A stretch of 64,000 nt of DNA from Halorubrum lacusprofundi ATCC 49239 (GCF_000022205.1 NC_012029.1:1-64000), one strand, 5' to 3'. Counted from the first letter of the stretch, positions 47,675 to 55,733 are shown. Numbers and translations: made by a program. Notes: generated by a model from the letters alone, not told the origin.

Positions 47675-48769
47675 TTAGATTGGTCGCTCGTCGACGTACC
47701 CGCGCTTGCACTCCGGACAGATATCGCCCGCGCGCATGGAGTTGCCGTCGGCGGCGCGAGTCATCTCGCACTCGGGACAGTAGTACTCTGTCGTCACCTC
47801 TGAGGTCGACGTTTCGAGGTCCGGGCTGTCGCCGCGGGTGATCCCGACGCCGTCGTCGACTGCGCTGCCGGTCTCGGCCGCACCGTTCGCTTCGACCGCT
47901 GTCTGCGCCGGTGCCTCGACGTAGTCCGCGTCCTCACCGTCGGTCGGCTGGTCGGCGGCCTCGGGCGTGAGCCCCCCGCCGAACTCCACGTCGCCCGTGT
48001 TGCCGTCGTCTAGCTCGGCGCTGAACCCCTCGTCTTCGCCGCCGTGTTCGGGCCACGGGGTCGGCTCCTCACCACCCTCGTCCGACTCGTCCACGTCGGG
48101 CCACGCGCCGCGCTCGCGGTCGTCAGCGTCTTCGCCCTCCTCGTCGAGAATCACGCCGTCGTCGGTCTCGGCGCGCTCCTCGTCGGCGGTCGGCTCCGTC
48201 GTCTCGGCCTCCGGGTACGCCGCGTACTCACCATCGTCGCGTTCGAGGCTGCCGTTGCTGTCGTCGTCGCCCGCGCCCGACGGCCCTTCGTCGATCAGCT
48301 CTGCCCCGCCGTCATCGCCGGCCGCTCCCGCCTCCACGTCCGCTTCTGTTTCCGACTCCGACGCGGTCGTATCGCCCGGTTTCGTCTCCGGTGTCCTGGC
48401 GTCGGCCGCTCCCGGCTCTGCGGGGATGTCGGCCGTGTCGTCGCCGTCCTCGGGGCTGTTGCCGATGATCACGGCGTCGTCGCCGTCGATATCGCCGTCG
48501 GGACCGGTCCCCTCGACGCCGGTTACCGGAGTCTCGCGGTCCGAATCGGCGTCGGGCCCCGTCGGCTCGTCGCCCACGACGGTGGCCTCATCGGTCAGCT
48601 GTTTCATCGTCGTGACCTCAGTGTTCTCGCTGACCACCTGCGTCTCGCCGCAGCGAGCGCAGGTCTTTACCTCGGTGACGGTGGTGACAACCTCGTTCCC
48701 GTCCTCCTCGCGCTCGCGCCGTAGTTCGGGCTCGCCGAAGTCGTGCCCGAGCAGACACCTGAGTCCCAT
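47675..48769 (-). CDS. Acidic protein with a zinc ribbon at each end (DUF7093-like)
   Basis: The 364-aa protein starts MGLRCLLGHDFGEPELRRER and carries a zinc pair CARCGE near residue 37, preceded by a lone Cys-x2-GH. At the C-terminus YYCPECEMTR and GDICPECKRGYVDE form a full four-Cys ribbon. About 250 residues of Asp/Glu/Thr/Gly-rich disorder lie between. The ends are conserved in haloarchaeal homologues while the linker is not. Function is unknown. Confidence 0.8.
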   Translation of the reverse strand: MGLRCLLGHDFGEPELRREREEDGNEVVTTVTEVKTCARCGETQVVSENTEVTTMKQLTDEATVVGDEPTGPDADSDRETPVTGVEGTGPDGDIDGDDAVIIGNSPEDGDDTADIPAEPGAADARTPETKPGDTTASESETEADVEAGAAGDDGGAELIDEGPSGAGDDDSNGSLERDDGEYAAYPEAETTEPTADEERAETDDGVILDEEGEDADDRERGAWPDVDESDEGGEEPTPWPEHGGEDEGFSAELDDGNTGDVEFGGGLTPEAADQPTDGEDADYVEAPAQTAVEANGAAETGSAVDDGVGITRGDSPDLETSTSEVTTEYYCPECEMTRAADGNSMRAGDICPECKRGYVDERPI

Positions 48770-48990
48770 TACGCTTCACCTGCGGGTCCGAGGGTAAAAA
48801 ACGCCCTGTCCGGCGTCCGACACCCGGCAGACGAGATTCGTGCCGGCTGAGGCCGTCCCGGTCGCGTTTTCGGACGCTTTGGTTGCGTCTCCGAATGCTC
48901 TGATTGCCGTCTCCGGGAAACGATCGACTCGCTTCCGACCGTCGTTCCCGACGATTCTTTGTGGCTCGCTTACGTACCACTCGATCGTCC

Positions 48991-49305
48991 ATGCCGACCG
49001 TATCCTACCAAGGCGAGGAGATTGAGTGTGAGGAGGGGGCGATCCTCCGCGACGTGCTCAAAGAGGCCGGCCTCTCGGTGTACAACGGGCGGGCCGAGCA
49101 GTTCAACTGCCGCGGAACCGGGTCGTGTGGCACCTGCGCCGTGCAGGTCGACGGTGCGGTCAGCGAGCCGGGGAAGAAGGAGAAGGCTCGCCTCTGGTTA
49201 CCCCCGCATCACCCGAGTCACGACGTGCGCCTCGCGTGTCAGACTCGCGTCGAGGGCGACGTCGAGGTGCGAAAGGGCCGCGGGCTCTGGGGGCAACACA
49301 TCTGA
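48991..49305 (+). CDS. 2Fe-2S ferredoxin
   Basis: The 104-aa protein (MPTVSYQGEEIECEEGAILRD...) has the ferredoxin cluster pattern FNCRGTGSCGTCAVQV (C-x5-C-x2-C) and a fourth Cys in VRLACQTRV. It looks like a soluble adrenodoxin/plant-like ferredoxin with a short acidic N-terminus. It starts at the ATG at 48991; an upstream in-frame ATG would add 29 unconserved, Arg-rich residues. Confidence 0.88.
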   Translation: MPTVSYQGEEIECEEGAILRDVLKEAGLSVYNGRAEQFNCRGTGSCGTCAVQVDGAVSEPGKKEKARLWLPPHHPSHDVRLACQTRVEGDVEVRKGRGLWGQHI

Positions 49306-49493
49306 ACGCTCGCTCGGGCGTCGGACGCAGTCGGCGCTCGTCGCCGCCAGCCACCCCGATCGGCGGCGACGACGCTCGTCGTTATGATAAGAACCCGCGC
49401 CGGATGTGAATCCGCGAGCGGGCAGAAGTCTTGTTGTCGCGTGTCAGAGTCGCGTTCGGCGTCAGCCGGACCGACCCACCGTATCGGATCGGC

Positions 49494-49688
49494 TTACTGC
49501 CGAACGACGTTGGACGCGCGCGGTCCCTTGGGCGAGGACTCGATGTCGAACTCGAGCTCCTGGCCCTCTTCGAGGTCCGGCCCTTCGACATCTTCCATGT
49601 GGAAGAACACGTCGTCGTCAGCGTCGTCAGTCTCAATAAATCCGTAGCCGCCAGTGTCGTTGAAGAAATCAACCTTTCCGGTCGCCAT
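49494..49688 (-). CDS. Cold shock protein
   Basis: The 64-aa CspA-type OB-fold protein has RNP1 GGYGFIET and RNP2 VFFHME, with MATGKVDFFND at the start. It binds single-stranded RNA and DNA as a chaperone. On the minus strand, TCCTTATGT (49715-49723) lies about 30 bases before the ATG, fitting a leaderless mRNA. Confidence 0.94.
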   Translation of the reverse strand: MATGKVDFFNDTGGYGFIETDDADDDVFFHMEDVEGPDLEEGQELEFDIESSPKGPRASNVVRQ

Positions 49689-49901
49689 TACATTCTAACG
49701 AATGCCCCGTTCGGACATAAGGATTGCGAGTGTACAGTTACCACGTGTGGTGGCGAACGTCTGTTCCGGTACTACACGGATACTGCACCTATCTGTGAGT
49801 ACACCGAGGATACCCTCGTCCCTCCAACTGTTCTGTCGGTTCCGCAATCGCAACTGTCACCGGAGGGGTGTTTATGTTCAACCGCCGCGATTCAACCTAG
49901 C

Positions 49902-50417
49902 GTGTTCCGGTCACTCAGGGAGAACGGTCCAGGGCTGCTCGTACCGGCGGCGTGGACCGTCGTCGCCGCGACAGTGCTCGGTGTCATCTCGACACGCGCG
50001 CTGTTCGTCGCGCACGTCGTCATGAGCGTCCTGCTCGTCGCGTTCGTCGCCGCCTCGTGGCGCGACATGTCCGACGGCGTGCTCCGAGCGTGGAAGCTCG
50101 TGATCCTCGCAGGTACGCCCGTCACGCTCGCTGGCGTCGCGGGGTTCCTTGCATTCGGGGACACCTTCGGTGTCCCTCCGGACGCCCTGCTCGCGGTCTC
50201 GCTTTTCGGCTGGGCGCTCCTCCCGGCGGCTGGGTTCGCCTACACCCGGAGTCGTGTCGAGGAGGGCGCGCGTATCTACGATGTCGGCGCCGCTTGTTGT
50301 GTCGCCGGAACGGTCGGCATCGCGTTGGCTCCCTCGGCGACGTGGACCGCAGCCGCGCTCGCCGTCGTCGGCGCCGGACAGACGGCCGGCATCCTCGACG
50401 CCACGCTGCGGTACTGA
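49902..50417 (+). CDS. Six-helix membrane protein of unknown function
   Basis: The 171-aa protein has about six hydrophobic helices, among them LLVPAAWTVVAATVLGVIS, VAHVVMSVLLVAFVAA, LVILAGTPVTLAGVAGFLAF and ALLAVSLFGWALLPAAGFAY. The GTG at 49902 (MFRSLRENGPGLL) is supported by GTTTATGTTC about 30 bases upstream. Any start further upstream would run antisense through the cold shock gene. No functional motif is visible. Confidence 0.72.
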   Translation: MFRSLRENGPGLLVPAAWTVVAATVLGVISTRALFVAHVVMSVLLVAFVAASWRDMSDGVLRAWKLVILAGTPVTLAGVAGFLAFGDTFGVPPDALLAVSLFGWALLPAAGFAYTRSRVEEGARIYDVGAACCVAGTVGIALAPSATWTAAALAVVGAGQTAGILDATLRY

Positions 50418-50486
50418 GTGCTCTCGCACGAAACGCTCTGGTGTTGCCACCCCACACTATCTCCCGTTCCGGTCCGTACGTCCCGT

Positions 50487-50792
50487 ATGATCGACCCCGG
50501 ACTCCTCTACCTCGCGGTCATCGGCGCGCTCTTGCTCGTCGCGCTGGGCCTTGGTGTCCGCGTTCTCTGGGATATCGTCGGTGACGCGCGCGAGATCCGT
50601 CGCAGGCGACGGTCCGGAGGACTGGAGCCGTATACGGAAGACGAGGAGCACGATCGGGTGCCCCGCGATCCGGTCGAAGACGACGGCGACGACGGCAGGG
50701 CCTCGGCGACGTGTCCCCAGTGCGGGGCGGACAACGACCCCGCGTTCACCTACTGTCGTCGGTGCGTGTCGCCGCTCCCTCCCGATGAGTGA
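50487..50792 (+). CDS. Membrane protein with C-terminal zinc ribbon
   Basis: The 101-aa product has one N-terminal helix (LYLAVIGALLLVALGLGVRVLW), an Arg-rich patch (REIRRRRR) that fixes it with the C-terminus inside, an acidic linker, and a zinc ribbon CPQCGADNDPAFTYCRRC. This resembles small haloarchaeal DUF7577-type proteins. A role is unknown. The ATG at 50487 is taken (MIDPGLLYLAV). Confidence 0.78.
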   Translation: MIDPGLLYLAVIGALLLVALGLGVRVLWDIVGDAREIRRRRRSGGLEPYTEDEEHDRVPRDPVEDDGDDGRASATCPQCGADNDPAFTYCRRCVSPLPPDE

Positions 50793-50897
50793 TCGTCGCC
50801 GTCCGCCGAATCGGGCCGATGCATCGTCCGTGACCTCCTCGTACGGCCAGACCACGCATTATTAATGCTCCTCGGGATGCCGTAGCGACGAGGAATC

Positions 50898-51791
50898 ATG
50901 CACAGAGAGTTCCGCGAGTGGGTCGACTTTGGAGCCGACGGGCGTGCGCCCGAGTCTGTTTCGATCGACTATCGACCCGACGCGATGGCGTCCGTGGTAG
51001 AGGACCAATCTGAGCGTATCGACCGGCTCTGGGAGAGCGCGAAGCGGGAACGGCCGGGCCTGTTCGACGCCCCCGGCTTTCGACTCCTGGAAGCGTCGGA
51101 TACCGGAATCGTGGTCGGGCCGGCGCAGTTCAAACAGCACTTCGTACGCCGACTGTTGCTCTCCGATTCCCTCGAAACGTCGGCGACCAGGTTGAGAGAC
51201 GAACTTGAGGAATCGATCCGATACCTGTCTTCGATGGTCGCCATCGTCGCCGGTGACGATCTTCTGATCGGCGTGAAAAGGCGCACGGATAGCAACTTCC
51301 TCTCCCTGCCGGGGAGCGGCTATCTCGACCGAAACGGAGACATGCGCGCGGGCGAACTCTGCCCGACCGCGGAGATTGTCGCCCGTGAAGTGTACGAGGA
51401 AACCGGTCTGGAGGATTTAGATCGGATCCGTTGTTTCGGTATCTTCGAAGACCTGCATCCGGAGTCACACCTCAATCCGGCGCTGTTTTCAATCATTACG
51501 ACCTCTCGATCGTCAGACCACGTCCTCGATCGTATCGATCGAGCCGAAGACGCCGACGAGTTCGATCGATTCCTCGCTGTTCCGCTGCGACCGGACGCGC
51601 TCTCCGCGCTCATTCGGACCGACACGAACGACGCCGAACTCCCGGTAGCGGCTCCGAAATTGGAGGGCGATCTGAATGGGATCTCGGACAAGACGTTGCT
51701 CATGTTACTGCTGATCGGGCGGAATCGGTTCGGCCGCGACTGGTTCCAACGCGAACTGGCGAACTCTTCCGTCGTTCTGGTGCGGAAATGA
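50898..51791 (+). CDS. Nudix-like hydrolase with a non-standard Nudix box
   Basis: The 297-aa protein has a Nudix-type core: VAIVAGDDLLIGVKRRTDSN and LSLPGSGYLD, followed by REVYEETGL. The distal half REVxEExGL is perfect. The upstream Glu is spaced E-x9-RE instead of E-x7-RE. A 115-residue N-terminal domain precedes it (with FKQHFVRRLLLSD). A C-terminal segment ends LLIGRNRFGRDWFQ. It opens the accessory island. The substrate is unknown; a nucleotide derivative is likely. Confidence 0.78.
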   Translation: MHREFREWVDFGADGRAPESVSIDYRPDAMASVVEDQSERIDRLWESAKRERPGLFDAPGFRLLEASDTGIVVGPAQFKQHFVRRLLLSDSLETSATRLRDELEESIRYLSSMVAIVAGDDLLIGVKRRTDSNFLSLPGSGYLDRNGDMRAGELCPTAEIVAREVYEETGLEDLDRIRCFGIFEDLHPESHLNPALFSIITTSRSSDHVLDRIDRAEDADEFDRFLAVPLRPDALSALIRTDTNDAELPVAAPKLEGDLNGISDKTLLMLLLIGRNRFGRDWFQRELANSSVVLVRK

Positions 51792-51840
51792 CGGTGCGAG
51801 ACTGGTTCGTCACGCGATATGAGCCGGAACCAGCCGGCGC

Positions 51841-52593
51841 TCACTTGAGGTCGGTGGCTCTCTCGTGCAGTTTCTCGTTTGAGGCGACGAAGTCCCCGGT
51901 CGACGTGGCGCCACCGTCGTGTCCCGTTACGACTCCGTCGGCTATTTCGACCAAAAACCGGCCGGCGGTACGATCCCACTCGCTCTGATCGAAGGCGTAA
52001 ACAATGTCGGTAACGCCACTGGCCAGATTCGCGAGGTCGAGGGCTCCGGATCCGGTCGAACGTAGTCCTTCCACCTGACTCCCGAAGTACCGGTGTGTCT
52101 CCCACACCCGATCGCGATCCTTGTTCCGCGAGGAGTACGGGATTGCCACGAGCGCTTCTTCGATCGCGTCCCGATCCGAGACCCCGAGTGTGACGGCTTC
52201 GTCCGGCGGCTCGCTCCGCTTCGACGCGGCGAACAGCTCGTCGCTAACCGGCCGATACACGACTCCCAACTCCGTTTCACCTCCGACGGACAGCCCGATC
52301 GAGACCGTGAAATCGGGAAGGCCTCGCAGGTAGTTTGAGGTGCCGTCGAGGGGGTCAACTATCCACTTCGTCTCGTGATCTCCCATCATCCCTGATTCTT
52401 CGGAGAGGATCGTATGGTCCGGAAAGGACGACGAGAGACGTTCTACGATGAGGGCCTCGGATCTATGATCCACTCCGGACACGGGATTCCCCGGTGACTT
52501 GTAGTCGTGCTCGGTTATTTCCTCGAACTGATTACGCTGGTACTCCCCAGCGATTTTAGCGGCCTCTATCGCCACAGAAAGGTACTCAGACAT
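51841..52593 (-). CDS. Inositol monophosphatase family protein
   Basis: The 250-aa FIG-superfamily phosphatase has the metal motifs ILSEESGM (Glu), WIVDPLDGTSNYLRGLPDF (DPLDGT) and the late SEWDRTAG (Asp). Members dephosphorylate inositol phosphate, fructose bisphosphate or 3'-phosphoadenosine phosphates. The final LVEIADGVVTGHDGG is typical. The gene converges on the Nudix-like gene with 49 bases between stops. Together they suggest phosphate-ester or nucleotide processing, but no direct proof of a common pathway exists. Confidence 0.87.
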   Translation of the reverse strand: MSEYLSVAIEAAKIAGEYQRNQFEEITEHDYKSPGNPVSGVDHRSEALIVERLSSSFPDHTILSEESGMMGDHETKWIVDPLDGTSNYLRGLPDFTVSIGLSVGGETELGVVYRPVSDELFAASKRSEPPDEAVTLGVSDRDAIEEALVAIPYSSRNKDRDRVWETHRYFGSQVEGLRSTGSGALDLANLASGVTDIVYAFDQSEWDRTAGRFLVEIADGVVTGHDGGATSTGDFVASNEKLHERATDLK

Positions 52594-52648
52594 TTTCTAG
52601 TTTACTAATAGTACTGAATACGTTAATAAACCGGCTATCTCGATTCGA

Positions 52649-53089
52649 CTAGAGGTAGACGAACTCTGTCACGAGTAACGCGTACAGGACCAACCAGACG
52701 AACGTCGTCGTCATCTGGAGACCGATAAAGTACGAAGAGAGGCTCCGCTTCTCGATCTGTGACCGAGACCGCGTGTCGTAGTCTTCTACCACGGACAGCT
52801 CCTCGAACTGCGTTTCGGTACGCCGCATGCTGTCGTTCAGTACGTCTCTCGCCCCTTTGTACGATTCAGTCGCGAGCCAGAACGAGTACGCGATCGCTAC
52901 CCCGGCCATCGCGACGAGTGGGCGAACCACGGGACTGGCCTGCAGTAGCGTTCCGATCAGTACCGCGATGACTGCAAGAGAGAAGTAATTCGCCCTGATG
53001 AGGAGGTCGTCCCTGTACTGTGACTCCTCGCTCAACCGCGTGTAATTTGTCACGATTAGTTCGACGTGTGGGTACTCGATCTCGCCCAC
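52649..53089 (-). CDS. Multi-TM protein with cytosolic helical segment
   Basis: The 146-aa protein has two adjacent membrane helices (about 33-50 and 54-73) and a charged helical segment (75-116: SYKGARDVLNDSMRRTETQF). One long or two short helices follow at 118-146 (MTTTFVWLVLYALLVTEFVYL). The layout resembles 2TM effector-like proteins such as SLATT-domain proteins, but the similarity is topological only and I do not claim membership. It is oriented like the IMPase gene, with a 55-base gap, and sits next to an IS transposase. Confidence 0.65.
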   Translation of the reverse strand: MGEIEYPHVELIVTNYTRLSEESQYRDDLLIRANYFSLAVIAVLIGTLLQASPVVRPLVAMAGVAIAYSFWLATESYKGARDVLNDSMRRTETQFEELSVVEDYDTRSRSQIEKRSLSSYFIGLQMTTTFVWLVLYALLVTEFVYL

Positions 53090-53129
53090 ACGAGAGTCAT
53101 ACAGTCGGTACTTCCCAAGCAGCGTAATC

Positions 53130-54440
53130 AGCTGAATTGAATCGCTAAATTAACCACAAGAAAGTGTCTGGATCTGGATGTGTTCACCATACCTGATCCA
53201 GACGAGTACCTTTCGGCGTCGGATGTCAAAGACGTAGCGGAAGAGGTCATTACGCCACTCCCGTTGCCGGGTGTCGAGGGGAGCCCCCTCGACCCCGGCG
53301 ACATCTGGCTCGTCGTCATCCTAGCCTGCACTAACCAGAACTCGATTTGGGACACCTGCAACGATACCGAGGGAACGCCGTGTGACGACACTGTCTTGAG
53401 GTGGCTCCACACACTCAACCGTCAGTGGCTTGAGGTCGTTGCCAACCTTCTGCTCGCACGGCTCGCCATGACGATTTTCGACCCTGACCGGTCGAGAACC
53501 GTCTCCATCGACTTCATCGACAATCCCTACCACGGCGAGCACCATGCTGAGAAAGGCGAACTCTGTTCGATGGCTCCTAAGGACGGGACTACGACCTGCC
53601 ACCGCTACTGCACGGCGTACGTCGTCTCGAACGGGAAGCCGGTGACGCTGGCGATGACTTACGTCCGCAGTGACGAAGATGAGGCTGACGCGGTCGAGCG
53701 CGTGCTCGCCCGCGTCGAAAACTATCCCTTCGAGATCGATCTCTTGCTTGCCGACAGCGGATTCTACAACGAGCGCGTCATCCGCCGCGCTCGTGATATC
53801 GCCCCAACGGTCGTTCACGTGCCCAAGAAGGGCGAGCGCATGAAGGACAAACTCGAAACTCACAAGTCGTACATGACGACCTATCGCATGTACAAGGACA
53901 GCGAGCGGGAACTGCGCTTCCCGCTCGCGGTCGCTGTCTCCTACCAGAACGGAGATCGAGGCAAGCACGGCGAGGTCGTTCGTGGCTACGTGGCGTGTGG
54001 CGTTACTGATCGCTCAGCGAAGCAGGTCGAACACCGCTACAGGAAGCGTTCAGGCATCGAAACGACCTATCGCTTACTTCGGCAAGCACGCGGGATCACG
54101 ACGACGCGTGATCCCGTCGTGCGGTTTGCCATCATGTTGGTCGCGGCATTGCTGGAGAACCTGTGGCTGGTGCTACGGTGGGCGGTCGTCGCCCGCCCAC
54201 GGCGGGGCGGGCGCGACCTGCCCGAGGAGTTCACGTTCAAGACGTTCTGTGACTGGATTCGTCATGAGCTGGAAGAGGAGTTACGCCGCCGGTGGAAGAT
54301 CAAAGCGAACGGGGTTGGAGTGCCAGCATCACAGGCAACGGCCGCGGGCTGACCGGGGTCAGCCCACGGCCTGTCAGTTGGCGGTGAGCGACAGCTTTCG
54401 GCAGATACCGTCGAAATCCGGGTAACATCGTCTGTCCAAA
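53130..54440 (+). mobile_element. ISH3-type insertion sequence, ends not resolved
   Basis: The transposase gene at 53180 is full length. I could not find convincing terminal inverted repeats or a target duplication. The left end probably lies between 53090 and 53180, since the upstream gene is intact and ends there. The right end probably lies between 54380 and 54480. Composition drops in GC at both borders. Confidence 0.5.
53180..54352 (+). CDS. ISH3-family transposase
   Basis: The 390-aa DDE transposase starts at GTG 53180 (MFTIPDPDEYLSASD). The catalytic residues are the Asp of VSIDFIDNPYHGE (about 114), the Asp of IDLLLADSGFYN (about 193) and the Glu of YRKRSGIETTYRLLRQARG (about 298), with the Y-x2-R-x3-E-x6-R signature near the last. 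The frame is uninterrupted, so the element may be active. It belongs to the IS4-like ISH3 group common in haloarchaea. Confidence 0.92.
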   Translation: MFTIPDPDEYLSASDVKDVAEEVITPLPLPGVEGSPLDPGDIWLVVILACTNQNSIWDTCNDTEGTPCDDTVLRWLHTLNRQWLEVVANLLLARLAMTIFDPDRSRTVSIDFIDNPYHGEHHAEKGELCSMAPKDGTTTCHRYCTAYVVSNGKPVTLAMTYVRSDEDEADAVERVLARVENYPFEIDLLLADSGFYNERVIRRARDIAPTVVHVPKKGERMKDKLETHKSYMTTYRMYKDSERELRFPLAVAVSYQNGDRGKHGEVVRGYVACGVTDRSAKQVEHRYRKRSGIETTYRLLRQARGITTTRDPVVRFAIMLVAALLENLWLVLRWAVVARPRRGGRDLPEEFTFKTFCDWIRHELEEELRRRWKIKANGVGVPASQATAAG

Positions 54441-54494
54441 GCGGTGAATTGGAACTTCCTCGATCTACTTCGTGGGAGCAGCCGAGACTGACCG

Positions 54495-54794
54495 TCAAAT
54501 TATACAGAAAGTGACTATTTTGTGGCGTTCAGGCAGCACCCTCTCGACTCGTTCGGGAAGTAACGACAGTTGCTCAGACCCATCAACTCCCGTTCGTTCG
54601 TCCGAGTCTGCCGGATCGGTTGGACGTGTCGACAACCAGTATACTGCCGGCCCCAACAGTACGAAACCCGGTGCCGCTCTCAGAACTGTCGCAGGTACTG
54701 TGACGAGGGTCGAAAGCGGCACCGCGATCGCCGGTACAAAGAAGAGCACGAGACTTAGCAACGTCAGATATCTTTCGTTCTCTCTCCAACTCAT
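54495..54794 (-). CDS. Small two-helix membrane protein, possibly truncated
   Basis: The 99-aa frame starts MSWRENERYLTLLSLVLFFV with two helices (LLSLVLFFVPAIAVPLSTL and LRAAPGFVLLGPAVYWL). Its hydrophilic tail ends at an AT-rich junction near the IS right border. The final KIVTFCII looks unlike the rest, so the original C-terminus may have been lost to an IS-related event. Coding status is uncertain. Confidence 0.5.
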   Translation of the reverse strand: MSWRENERYLTLLSLVLFFVPAIAVPLSTLVTVPATVLRAAPGFVLLGPAVYWLSTRPTDPADSDERTGVDGSEQLSLLPERVERVLPERHKIVTFCII

Positions 54795-54828
54795 ATTGGT
54801 GGCACGATAACACCTGTGTATTAAATCG

Positions 54829-55020
54829 TTGGCGTCTCGGTCGCGTCGCCTCTCTTCAACGTCTGCGGAGACTGCGCTCCCTGTAGATCCGCCTGTCTCT
54901 GCAAAGTGCGTCGTGGAAGCAGGAAGCCCAATCACCAGAAGTCATAGACTTCTGGTTAGCAGTCAGAACTCTTCGAGTTCTGATAACACCCTCAAGCGCG
55001 ATCCGTCAGGCGAGCGGTAG
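54829..55020 (+). pseudogene. TnpB 3' relic (IS200/IS605, IS1341-type)
   Basis: Only the last ~50 codons of a TnpB-like protein are recognisable: SAETALPVDPPVSAKCVVEA, GSP and a tail ending LKRDPSGER before a TAG. The phrase VSAK-VVEAGSP close to the C-terminus, a tail that runs into the element's right end, and the terminal GTAGTTCAC all fit haloarchaeal IS1341-type elements. The nuclease domain and left end are missing, so no TnpB could be made from this locus. Confidence 0.75.
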
Positions 55021-55034
55021 GGTGGGTAGTTCAC
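54912..55034 (+). ncRNA. Candidate orphan omega RNA / IS605-type right end
   Basis: The right end keeps two perfect hairpins, CCAGAAGTC/GACTTCTGG (54935-54955) and CAGAACTC/GAGTTCTG (54964-54982). The block CCTCAAGCGCGATCCGTCAG and the terminal GGGTGGGTAGTTCAC (to 55034) follow. In intact elements this region yields the omega RNA, whose guide is the flanking DNA. Here the guide would be the sequence from 55035 on, inside the 3' end of the LEA-like gene on the opposite strand. Expression is not shown. Confidence 0.6.
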
Positions 55035-55651
55035 TTCTCTGAGGAGTCGCTGTCGTCGCTGTCGTCGCTGTCGGTCTCGTCCGACGTCTTCTTGTCGCCT
55101 TTCACCATTCTCTCTACTACTTCCTCGCCTGATTCTTCAGCCTTGTCTGACGCCTTTTCGCCGGCTTCTTCAGCCTTGTCTGACGCCTTTTCGCCGGCTT
55201 CTTCAGCCTTTTCCGATGCCTTCTCGCCGGCTTCTTCGGCCTTGTCTGACACTTTCTCGCCGGCTTCTTCGGCCTTGTCTGACGCCTTCTCGGCGGCTTC
55301 ATGGACCGCCTCGCTGGCCCGCTCTGAGCTCTCTTCGATCCGTTCGGATGCGCTCTCGCTTCCCTTTTCGATACTCTCTGCGGTCTGGTGGATCCGGTTT
55401 GCCGTCTTCTCCTTTACACCCTTGATAAGGTTGTTCGGCTTCTGGGAGTTCTGGACCCAGTAGGCGAAGGCGATCGCAGCCGCTCCCAACAGCAGGAGTC
55501 TTTTCAGCCTCATCCCTTTCGATCGTTTCGCAGGCCTGATTTCGATGACCTTGTCGTTCGCCGAGAGGGCCTCGACTATCGCTTCCCTTATCTGATCATC
55601 TACACTGGACTCGCTCTCTCCGAACTGGTCTTTGAGTGACGGGCGTTTCAT
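55031..55651 (-). CDS. LEA/apolipoprotein-like repeat protein with membrane anchor
   Basis: The 206-aa product begins MKRPSLKDQFGESESSVDDQ. One membrane helix (LLLLGAAAIAFAYWV, about 60-75) follows, then a helical domain built of 11-residue units of the type AEEAGEKASDK. The units run about 120-175 and are encoded by 33-bp tandem repeats. The end is acidic Ser/Asp-rich. Such 11-mers form amphipathic helices in LEA and apolipoprotein-like proteins. The TGA stop lies inside the IS605-type terminal TTCAC, so the original C-terminus may have been altered by the insertion. Confidence 0.75.
   Translation of the reverse strand: MKRPSLKDQFGESESSVDDQIREAIVEALSANDKVIEIRPAKRSKGMRLKRLLLLGAAAIAFAYWVQNSQKPNNLIKGVKEKTANRIHQTAESIEKGSESASERIEESSERASEAVHEAAEKASDKAEEAGEKVSDKAEEAGEKASEKAEEAGEKASDKAEEAGEKASDKAEESGEEVVERMVKGDKKTSDETDSDDSDDSDSSEK
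55125..55295 (-). repeat. 33-bp tandem repeats coding for 11-residue helical units
   Basis: About five imperfect units built around CTTGTCTGACGCCTTTTCGC and CGGCTTCTTC occur in a row, in frame with the LEA-like protein. Units differ by a few bases, for example SDK versus SEK at the end. The copy number is probably variable between strains. Confidence 0.8.
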
Positions 55652-55697
55652 TGTAATTTGGTGTTGCTGCGTCTGGTTGCGTTCGAGCACAGCTGCG

Positions 55698-55733
55698 TCA
55701 CCAGAAACCGTGCTCTCACCAGAAACCGTGCTC
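55698..55733. repeat. Two 18-bp direct repeats in a gene-free stretch
   Basis: TCACCAGAAACCGTGCTC occurs twice without a gap. Slightly further on, ACTCGGGTATTG-TATG occurs twice (55795 and 55808). No gene is visible between 55652 and the tRNA-Phe array; the stretch looks like degraded mobile DNA. Confidence 0.6.

Noticed and set aside
49431-49901. N-terminal extension of the membrane protein at 49902
   Set aside because: It would run antisense through the cold shock gene and its promoter; the helices start only after 49902.
53090-54500. Terminal inverted repeats for the ISH3-type element
   Set aside because: I compared both flanks by eye and found no convincing inverted pair or target duplication, so exact ends are not claimed.
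55125-55295. Possible CRISPR array (33-bp repeats)
   Set aside because: Units are contiguous with no spacers, in frame, and encode an 11-residue helical repeat. No cas genes occur in the window.
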